The notes beneath the pieces were generated by a model. The model worked only from the letters and a program-made list of their open reading frames with translations, searched no databases and was not told the origin of the DNA. A DNA stretch of 64,000 nucleotides from Olivibacter jilunii (GTDB lineage: Bacteria > Bacteroidota > Bacteroidia > Sphingobacteriales > Sphingobacteriaceae): the NCBI RefSeq assembly GCF_900607235.1, contig NZ_LR027848.1, positions 62,001 through 126,000 on the forward strand, written 5' to 3'. The translations under genes and the position numbers were made by a program. Below are positions 54,980 through 64,000 of the stretch, piece by piece (position 1 is the stretch's first letter; each line of letters begins with the position of its first letter).

Positions 54980-55014
54980 AACAAATTTGCTACTCAACTA
55001 ATTCTCTCCTAACC

Positions 55015-55046
55015 CTTGCTACTTACTATCCGAATAACTACCTTTG
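55015..55046 (+). promoter_or_regulatory. Promoter of the DUF1080 gene
   Basis: CTTG (55015-55018), 20-bp spacer, TACCTTTG (55039-55046). Predicted leader of about 55 nt before 55108. Confidence 0.7.
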
Positions 55047-55107
55047 ATAAACGTACTTTAAACACTAAGTACATATAGCTAATTAAATTAACAACTTATT
55101 TACAGCG

Positions 55108-55875
55108 ATGCTTAAAAATCAATTACTTATAGCAGCCCTATTATTGGGAACCGCAGCGTCATCCTTAGCTCAAGAAAAAATGAAACCTGAAGACACCGAA
55201 GTATGGGAACCCGTACCACATGTTGTAGCAACGCCTGTTGGGCAGGCTCCTTCGGACGCCATTGTATTGTTTGATGGCAAGGATCTGAGTGCCTGGGAAT
55301 CACAAAAGAATCCGGGTCAACCGGCCGATTGGCCCGTGGCAGGCGGTGTATTTACGGTTAATAAAAAAGCCGGTAATATTTGGACAAAGCAAAAATTCGG
55401 AAGTTATCAGCTCCACCTCGAGTACTATATCCCACAGGATATTGATGGAGAAGGACAAGGGAGAGGAAATAGTGGTTTGTTTTTAGCAGCTATAGGAAAT
55501 GGTGATGAAGGCTACGAGTTGCAGATCCTGGACTCTTATAACAACAAAACATATGTAAACGGACAGTTGGGTTCCGTTTATAAGCAACGTATTCCCCTAG
55601 CAAATCCGGCAAGAAAACCAGGTGAATGGCAAACCTACGATGTGGTTTGGACAGCGCCTACCTTTAAATCCGATGGCTCGGTGGAAACGCCTGCTCGAGT
55701 AACGGCATTTGTTAATGGGGTGCTGGTACAAAATAATGTAGAGCTCATAGGCGGTACTCAATATATCGGACGGCCAAGTTACAAGCAACATGGCCCTGCA
55801 CCGATCATGTTGCAAGCTCACGGCGATCCAAGTAAACCGATCAGCTTCAAAAATATCTGGGTAAGACCATTGTAG
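55108..55875 (+). CDS. Secreted DUF1080 (3-keto-disaccharide hydrolase-like) protein
   Basis: Periplasmic or surface protein of 255 residues with signal MLKNQLLIAALLLGTAASSL cleaved near LAQ. The concanavalin-like DUF1080 fold shows AIVLFDGKDLSAWESQKN at the start, a central GRGNSGLFLAAIGNGDEGYE, LQILDSYNNKTYVNGQLGSV, and the C-terminal PIMLQAHGDPSKPISFKNIW. Family members include 3-keto-glycoside hydrolases and other carbohydrate-active proteins. Single-gene transcription is indicated by its own promoter and terminator. Confidence 0.9.
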   Translation: MLKNQLLIAALLLGTAASSLAQEKMKPEDTEVWEPVPHVVATPVGQAPSDAIVLFDGKDLSAWESQKNPGQPADWPVAGGVFTVNKKAGNIWTKQKFGSYQLHLEYYIPQDIDGEGQGRGNSGLFLAAIGNGDEGYELQILDSYNNKTYVNGQLGSVYKQRIPLANPARKPGEWQTYDVVWTAPTFKSDGSVETPARVTAFVNGVLVQNNVELIGGTQYIGRPSYKQHGPAPIMLQAHGDPSKPISFKNIWVRPL

Positions 55876-55889
55876 TTTAAGGACACAAG

Positions 55890-55926
55890 TAGCAGGGCAT
55901 AAGACATAAAGTCCTGCTATTTTTAC
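55890..55926 (+). terminator. Intrinsic terminator after the DUF1080 gene
   Basis: TAGCAGG (55890-55896) pairs with CCTGCTA (55913-55919), loop about 16 nt, followed by TTTTTA. Confidence 0.7.
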
Positions 55927-55970
55927 TCTTTCTACTTAACTACTCCCCTACTCAACCACTCAACAATCAC

Positions 55971-57563
55971 CTAAAACCCCGCTGCAGCCGGTTGCTTGTT
56001 CTTAACATTAATAATCGTTTTATTGATAATAGGCATGAGCAGTATCAGTACTATGGTAATAACACATATAATCGCCATCAACTGATAATAATCCATGCAG
56101 AAACGTAGAAAATCTTGCTTGTGCATACTTTTCGCCAATAAAGCATGTGCTGCGCGCCCAGCCTGATCATGCGGCATCCCGCTGGCTGACAGTGCCTGCT
56201 GATATAAAGAAAGTCGTTGTGTTAGCAAGGAATTGCTTTGGTTGAGCCCTTCAGCAAGCTGGTTACTATGTATCTTTTCAAAGTACAACTGATAAAAATT
56301 GAGCGAAGCTAAACTCAATGAAAAGGTACTGAAACGGACAAAGACTCCAATCGCAGAGGCCGATTTGCTTAATGCCGTTGGGACCGAGGAAATGATAAAT
56401 AGCACAACGGGCCCCATTAATAAACCCGCACCAACTCCCTGCAATATTAGCAATAAGATATAGTGGCTTGGATTAGCTTCGGTAGAAAAAAAATGAACCA
56501 TCACTGCATGATAAATAGCCAACAGCGCAAAACCGGTACACCAAAGTGCCTGAAGTGATTTCTTTAAAATAACCAATCGGGTCGATATTGTACAACCGAT
56601 GACAACTCCCAGCATGTTCCACAATAGAAAGCGATAGGTATGAAGGGGATCCATGCCCAGAACCTGTGCAAAGTATTGGCTAGTTAGATTAAAGCTACCA
56701 CGTACAAGATAGAGAATCACTAATAAGAGAAGGCCTATCCAAATATTTTTATAACGAAATATCTCAACATACACATAGGGTCGTTTAAGTGATTTCTGTC
56801 GCCAATAATTCATCAATAGCAGGAATGGCACTAAAAAAGCACCATATCGAACCATCGGGTCATCAAACCAGTTCAGCTGCTGTCCGTATACGAGCACATA
56901 AGCAAGCAGTACTAAGGCTCCTGCGTATAATACAAAGCTGACCCAGTCCAGCTGATAAAGCGGTGTCTTACGACTGAGACGCACATTGTGCATAATGCTT
57001 AATAACATAATCGCACCGGGTATAATACAAAAGGTAATTGCTTTATAGATCACTTTATAATCATATTGATCAATGAGCGGAGCGGCCATTAAGGAAGTTA
57101 AGGGAGCCACACATAAGATCAAACCATAAAAAATGGAGTAGCCAATTTCTCGGGCATGGTCTGATTTGAGCTGTCGGAAAAGTAAGTTTAAGCAGATACT
57201 GGTGGTACCGCAATTCACAATCCCCTGTAAGAACCGTATGGGTAGGATTACGCCTAGGTGATGACTATGGTATACGCCATAGGCAAAAACAAGCTGCAAA
57301 CTCAAGCAGATTAGCAAGTACTCTTTCGTGGCGATCCGATTGAAGAAACGGGTTTCCAGGGGTGTGAAAGCCGCAATGGCGGCATAGAAAACTAACAAAG
57401 AGAATTGAACGTCAGCTGGCTCAATACCATAGTAGCCAACCGCCGCGGATACATTGGCTGTTGACATGGCAAAAAGCAATAAAGTAGGCAATAAGAGCAG
57501 CAGTGTAGTCAGGAAGATTAACCAACGTGGCACCCATGCTTTAAATAATTGTTTATCAGCCAT
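55971..57563 (-). CDS. MFS efflux transporter (DHA2/EmrB-like, 14-helix)
   Basis: Inner-membrane drug/proton antiporter of 530 residues with about fourteen hydrophobic helices. Recognisable are the helix-3/loop region ILPIRFLQGIVNCGTTSICL, the intracellular charged loops, and the long periplasmic loop near EKIHSNQLAEGLNQSNS before the last helix. It would work with the HlyD-like adaptor and TolC-like channel encoded upstream in the same operon to expel a compound across both membranes. The HlyD stop lies 2 bp from its start. Substrate unknown. Confidence 0.9.
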   Translation of the reverse strand: MADKQLFKAWVPRWLIFLTTLLLLLPTLLLFAMSTANVSAAVGYYGIEPADVQFSLLVFYAAIAAFTPLETRFFNRIATKEYLLICLSLQLVFAYGVYHSHHLGVILPIRFLQGIVNCGTTSICLNLLFRQLKSDHAREIGYSIFYGLILCVAPLTSLMAAPLIDQYDYKVIYKAITFCIIPGAIMLLSIMHNVRLSRKTPLYQLDWVSFVLYAGALVLLAYVLVYGQQLNWFDDPMVRYGAFLVPFLLLMNYWRQKSLKRPYVYVEIFRYKNIWIGLLLLVILYLVRGSFNLTSQYFAQVLGMDPLHTYRFLLWNMLGVVIGCTISTRLVILKKSLQALWCTGFALLAIYHAVMVHFFSTEANPSHYILLLILQGVGAGLLMGPVVLFIISSVPTALSKSASAIGVFVRFSTFSLSLASLNFYQLYFEKIHSNQLAEGLNQSNSLLTQRLSLYQQALSASGMPHDQAGRAAHALLAKSMHKQDFLRFCMDYYQLMAIICVITIVLILLMPIINKTIINVKNKQPAAAGF

Positions 57564-57564
57564 A

Positions 57565-58617
57565 TCATCCTCCTTTTCCTACGCGCACGGTGGCGTTCAT
57601 GCCAGCATTCAAAAGCTCAATATCTTCTCCTTCGAGGCGGATACGCACCGGTATCCTTTGTGCAATCTTCACAAAATTACCGGTCGAGTTATCCGGTGGT
57701 AACAGCGAATAACGCGAGCCTGTGGCTCCGGAAAGTGATTCTATTTTCCCATGAAAGATTTTATCGGGATAGGCATCTACCGAGATAGACACTTCTTTGC
57801 CTACTCGCATATGCTGGATTTGCGTTTCTTTAAAATTAGCCACAACCCATTTGCCTGAGCTTCGATCGATAATGAAAGCTAAGGTTTGGCTGGGTTGCAC
57901 CAGCTGTCCGGGTTGGATGCTTCGTCTTCCCATTTTGCCATCGTAAGGGGCACGAATAACGGTATAGTCCGTATTCAAAGCGCTCCGTTGCAACACGGCT
58001 TCCCGTCGCTTAATTTCGGCATGCAATACATCGGCCTGTACCCGGATGTCGTTCGCTTTTGATAAAGAAGCTGCATAGGCATCGGTTGCAGCAAGATAAT
58101 CGGCCTTTGCAACCTCCAAAGCGCTTTGCACAGCTTCTAACTGCTGTTTAGTGGCCGATTCGACCTCGTAAAGCTTCTGATACCGGTTATACTCTTGTTC
58201 TTGTTTTACCAATCTCGCCTTAGCGGCACGAATATGTGATTCGTCTACGGCGGCGCCTTTATTAGCCGTTTGAATGTTACTTTGTAAAACGGCAACCTGT
58301 GCCCGGGCGTTCATTAAGGAAGCTGCGGCCTCCTCTTGTTGCGCAGCGTATTCGCTATTATCGATGATAACCAGGGTATCTCCTTTGTGCACATTTTGAT
58401 TTTCCTCGAAGCGAACTTCCTTTATATAACCATTCACCCGAGAGGTTATGGGATTAATATACTCATCTACTTGTGCGTCATTCGTTTCCTCAAAACGATA
58501 ATAGGAAACGAGCGTACGAAAACCCCAAATGAGCAGGGCAATCACGAGGATCAGGGCGACTGCCGTGGTGATTCGTGTAATTATTTTATCAGATGATGAT
58601 TGCTTTTGTATTGTCAT
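57565..58617 (-). CDS. HlyD/EmrA-family membrane-fusion adaptor
   Basis: Periplasmic adaptor of 350 residues. The frame begins at 58728, but the first 37 codons would run through the TolC gene. The Met at 58617 leaves 4 bp to the TolC stop and gives MTIQKQSSSDKIITRITTAV followed by the membrane anchor VALILVIALLIWGF. Then come the lipoyl-type half motif (VRFEENQNVHKGDTLVIID), a coiled-coil hairpin of Ala/Gln-rich helices (about 85-185), and RAPYDGKMGRRSIQPGQLVQ. It bridges the MFS pump and TolC channel. Confidence 0.92.
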   Translation of the reverse strand: MTIQKQSSSDKIITRITTAVALILVIALLIWGFRTLVSYYRFEETNDAQVDEYINPITSRVNGYIKEVRFEENQNVHKGDTLVIIDNSEYAAQQEEAAASLMNARAQVAVLQSNIQTANKGAAVDESHIRAAKARLVKQEQEYNRYQKLYEVESATKQQLEAVQSALEVAKADYLAATDAYAASLSKANDIRVQADVLHAEIKRREAVLQRSALNTDYTVIRAPYDGKMGRRSIQPGQLVQPSQTLAFIIDRSSGKWVVANFKETQIQHMRVGKEVSISVDAYPDKIFHGKIESLSGATGSRYSLLPPDNSTGNFVKIAQRIPVRIRLEGEDIELLNAGMNATVRVGKGG

Positions 58618-58621
58618 TGTA

Positions 58622-59959
58622 TTATAAATTGCCAATCGTTCTTTGTAATTTGTAAAATTGTACCTGTGCATTTGCTTGGGCGGTTGATAATTCGAACCGT
58701 GATTGCAGTAATTGCGTTTCTGCATCAAGAAAATCTGTTAGTAGCGAAAGCTGATTGAAATAGGTGTTACGCATAATGCGGTAACTTTCTGCCGCCTGCT
58801 TGATATTTTCTTTAGCAACTTCAATTTTTTTCATAGCCTCCGTACATCGTAAGTAGGCCTCCTCTACCGCTTGTCTTATTTCGTCATGGGCATTTTCATA
58901 GGCTATTTCCTGCTGTTTAAGCGCCAAAGATGCTTCTTGTACCTTGTGTTTGTTAGTGTATAAGCCGGAGATGGGAATACTAAGTTTTATGCCGGCCATT
59001 CCGGAGCCGTACAACGCTAAACTGTAAGGATAAAATTGTATCTGGGGATAGCCATAACCATATTCAGCAAAGAAACCTACCTTAGGGGAGGTATTCGATT
59101 TCACTTGTTGCAGGTTGAGGGCACGCAGCTCCTTGGCTTTTCCGGACAATAATCCGTTGAAAGCGTGTGCATGGGCTTCGTCTAAATATGTTTGCAAAGA
59201 CTGTAATTGAAATGCCGCATGGCCACCGGTGTCAACATCCAGTTGCACCGGCGTGTCGTCAGGTTTACCTATCAAAACATTAAGTCGCTGCCCCGCGATT
59301 TTAATACTGTTATTGATTTCTATCAATAACATGCGCTGTTTGGACAAACGTAGCTCTGCCCGTAAAACATCGCTTTTAAGGACTGTTCCATTGGCGTAAA
59401 GCTGTTTAATTTCCTCCAACTGCTTTTCGCGCTCTTTAATGTCGTGTAATAAAAGTGTTCGATAGGCCTGATTTCTATAAACATCATAATAATGCACAGC
59501 TACGCTGAAATGAATATCTGCCGCTGTCCGGTGATGTTCCACCTCAACAATCTCCTGTTCTTTTTTTGCGTACATAATTTCCCGACCGGTTTTACCGCCA
59601 TTGTAAAGATTGAGATAGGCTTCAGCACCCGCCTTATAGTACTTTCGATCGACCGGAAATTGCTTGGGGGTATGGAAAAGACCATCTTCATAAATCGGCA
59701 TATTAAACACGTATGCATATTGTCCATGAATTGACACCTCGGGTAAGCGCCCATCCTTTGCGATCTGTAAACGAGCGGCGCTTGCCTGCACATCCATTTC
59801 ACTTATTTGGATTTTTTTGCTGTTAAGGTCAGCCAATTGCCAGGCCTTTTCCAGGCTCAAGGCCTCAGCCCTCATTTGCTGTGTTCTTCCACATACGGGA
59901 GACAATAGTGTTATCACCAAGCACAGGCCCAGTTGTATGTTATACTTTAGAAAGTTCAT
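58622..59959 (-). CDS. TolC-family outer-membrane efflux protein
   Basis: Outer-membrane channel of 445 residues with signal peptide (about 1-27, ending CGRTQ). It has the repeated structural pattern of TolC: two long helical segments, here with LRAELRLSKQRMLLIEINNS and VKSNTSPKVGFFAEYGYGYP. A final helix has LSTAQANAQVQFYKLQRTIG. It is the first gene of the efflux operon, divergent from the AraC-type regulator at 60046. A weak -7-like GACCTTTG (minus strand, 59986-59979) precedes it. Confidence 0.92.
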   Translation of the reverse strand: MNFLKYNIQLGLCLVITLLSPVCGRTQQMRAEALSLEKAWQLADLNSKKIQISEMDVQASAARLQIAKDGRLPEVSIHGQYAYVFNMPIYEDGLFHTPKQFPVDRKYYKAGAEAYLNLYNGGKTGREIMYAKKEQEIVEVEHHRTAADIHFSVAVHYYDVYRNQAYRTLLLHDIKEREKQLEEIKQLYANGTVLKSDVLRAELRLSKQRMLLIEINNSIKIAGQRLNVLIGKPDDTPVQLDVDTGGHAAFQLQSLQTYLDEAHAHAFNGLLSGKAKELRALNLQQVKSNTSPKVGFFAEYGYGYPQIQFYPYSLALYGSGMAGIKLSIPISGLYTNKHKVQEASLALKQQEIAYENAHDEIRQAVEEAYLRCTEAMKKIEVAKENIKQAAESYRIMRNTYFNQLSLLTDFLDAETQLLQSRFELSTAQANAQVQFYKLQRTIGNL

Positions 59960-60023
59960 GATTTATTTAATGACACCACAAAGGTCGGGATATTTGGTTT
60001 TCTTATTTTTCTCTAAAATGACA

Positions 60024-60031
60024 TACTTTTG
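60024..60031 (+). promoter_or_regulatory. -7 box of the AraC-type regulator gene
   Basis: TACTTTTG matches TAnnTTTG, 15 bp before the ATG at 60046. A T-rich -33 region lies upstream. The 86-bp divergent gap would hold promoters for both the regulator and the efflux operon. Confidence 0.5.
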
Positions 60032-60045
60032 CTTAAACACGCCAA

Positions 60046-60861
60046 ATGAAAAGAGTAACGATCAGCGAATATTTATCGGCGCTGGACCAGCACCCGGACA
60101 GCACCTATCTGTGGTACAGCCAATATGGTGATCAGCTGGAATTGCACAGTCATCATAAAGGGCAACTCACTTACGTGGAAGGAGGTGTGATCTTTTTACA
60201 TACGGAAGATCGGTCTTATTTTTTACCGGCAAGACATTATGCCTGGATTCCGGCAGGAGTACGACATCGCTTTTACCATCGATATCCTTCGGTTAAAGTT
60301 CGTACCATCCACTTTGACCCTAAGCGAACCGATGATGCTTTTTTTAAGAAAATGGGTATCTATCCTGTGAACAACCTGCTGCTTGAAATGCTTCTGTTTT
60401 CTGAAAGATGGCATGGTAATATTTTTCCGGGTTCCAAAGCCTATGATTTTCTGAATACAATGAAAAATATCCTGCCGTTAATCAGTTTGCATCCATTGCC
60501 CATTGCATTGCCTACCACCGATAACATCCGTTTGCGACCTGTATTGATCTATATCCATCAACATATCGCGGATGATCTGACCTTGGAAGTTTTAGGAAAG
60601 GCATTCGGGTTTAGCGAAAGAACCTTATCACGACTATTCAAGACGATTTTGAACATGCCTTTTTTTCAATATCTCAAATTAACCCGAATTATTAAGGCGA
60701 TGGAACACCTGATTAAAGACGATCTCTCGATTAGCGAAATTGCTTATCGTGTAGGCTACAATAGCATCTCGGCTTTCAGTAATACGTTCTATAGCATCAT
60801 GGGGCAACGCCCTACCGACTTCCAGCAGCTGAATATCGCCGTTGCTGACGAAGGCACTTAA
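60046..60861 (+). CDS. AraC-family transcriptional regulator
   Basis: A 271-residue regulator. An N-terminal cupin-like domain (HSHHKGQLTYVEGGVIFLHT, HYAWIPAGVRHRFYHRYPSV) precedes the two helix-turn-helix units of the AraC domain (LTLEVLGKAFGFSERTLSRL and LSISEIAYRVGYNSISAFSN), ending IMGQRPTDFQQL. It is divergently placed next to the TolC-HlyD-MFS operon and so likely controls it in response to a ligand bound by the cupin part. Confidence 0.93.
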   Translation: MKRVTISEYLSALDQHPDSTYLWYSQYGDQLELHSHHKGQLTYVEGGVIFLHTEDRSYFLPARHYAWIPAGVRHRFYHRYPSVKVRTIHFDPKRTDDAFFKKMGIYPVNNLLLEMLLFSERWHGNIFPGSKAYDFLNTMKNILPLISLHPLPIALPTTDNIRLRPVLIYIHQHIADDLTLEVLGKAFGFSERTLSRLFKTILNMPFFQYLKLTRIIKAMEHLIKDDLSISEIAYRVGYNSISAFSNTFYSIMGQRPTDFQQLNIAVADEGT

Positions 60862-60892
60862 ATCTGCCCGGAAAAAGTGCAGATCACAAAAA

Positions 60893-60906
60893 TTACGCAT
60901 GCGTAA
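60893..60906. promoter_or_regulatory. 14-bp palindrome upstream of the GH2 gene
   Basis: TTACGCATGCGTAA is a perfect palindrome, about 50 bp before the -7 box of the beta-galactosidase gene, a plausible operator position. Just before it ATCTGC-N11-GCAGAT (60862-60884) could be a weak terminator for the AraC gene. Confidence 0.45.
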
Positions 60907-60932
60907 CAATAGCCATACGTTCAGGGCAACTA

Positions 60933-60964
60933 TTACGTTCTAGTAGAGTAAAATGATATCTTTG
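60933..60964 (+). promoter_or_regulatory. Promoter of the GH2 gene
   Basis: TATCTTTG (60957-60964) is a full -7 match. TTAC at 60933-60936, 20 bp upstream, is a weak -33 box. Leader of about 90 nt. Confidence 0.55.
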
Positions 60965-61029
60965 CCAATCACGATGCTCGCTAGCTTTCGTTAGTTGATG
61001 GATTCCGCTGGTTCAGGCTCCTCAATTAG

Positions 61030-64000
<2,971 letters not shown>

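Noticed and set aside
58618..58728. Upstream start of the HlyD-like gene at 58728.
   Set aside because: The extension lies entirely in the TolC coding region. The Met at 58617 precedes the membrane anchor as expected.

Overview
The window comes from a Bacteroidota chromosome, most likely Sphingobacteriaceae or a close relative. The evidence is two SusC/SusD pairs, a FecI-type sigma/FecR pair, a bamD-rpoZ-coaBC cluster, and promoters of the Bacteroidota form TTTG-N20-TAnnTTTG (for example 52349-52380, 55015-55046, 21712-21743). No rRNA, tRNA, CRISPR array, prophage or complete insertion sequence was recognised.

Layout. (A) 1-19519, minus strand: one long capsule/exopolysaccharide operon, transcribed from a promoter at 19528-19561 towards position 1 and cut by the window edge. 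In transcription order it holds a Wzx flippase, a GT4, an EpsG-type polymerase, another glycosyltransferase, a GT2, an acetyltransferase, a GT2, a kinase-less Wzz, a GT2, two tandem Wzi-like barrels, a Wza lipoprotein, a Wzc-type tyrosine kinase with a (Tyr-Gly)n tail, a UDP-HexNAc dehydrogenase, WecB and WecC. The product probably contains N-acetylmannosaminuronic acid plus a second aminouronic acid. (B) 19753-23050, plus strand: a Wzi/RemB-like barrel and a WecA-like initiating phosphoglycosyltransferase. (C) 23175-28000: a large multi-SLBB export protein, a small membrane protein with its own promoter and terminator, and a second flippase.

(D) 28044-34743: ECF sigma, FecR, SusC, SusD and a small lipoprotein, closed by a bidirectional terminator. 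(E) 39790-34784, minus strand: a second SusC/SusD operon preceded by a clear SAM-I (S-box) riboswitch at 39654-39757, which suggests uptake tied to methionine/sulfur status. (F) 39868-44693: two small hypothetical proteins, a phosphocholine-type phospholipase C and a GH29 alpha-L-fucosidase. (G) 44756-46710: five direct copies of a structured repeat with a core of about 271 bp; a sixth, inverted copy lies at 51202-51472. Between them are a kinase-like hypothetical protein, a polysaccharide pyruvyl transferase, a third flippase and a 50-residue peptide gene with its own terminator.

(H) 51615-55875: a GNAT acetyltransferase, bamD, rpoZ, coaBC and a DUF1080 secreted protein. (I) 55971-60861: a TolC/HlyD/MFS efflux operon with a divergent AraC-type regulator. 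(J) 61060 to the window end: the 5' part of a secreted GH2 beta-galactosidase. Many intergenic spaces carry short, degenerate, phrase-like repeats (TAACCAATAACT, GCCTATAGCTTA, TTGGCTAA, TTAAGTAG types), an unusual trait of this genome.
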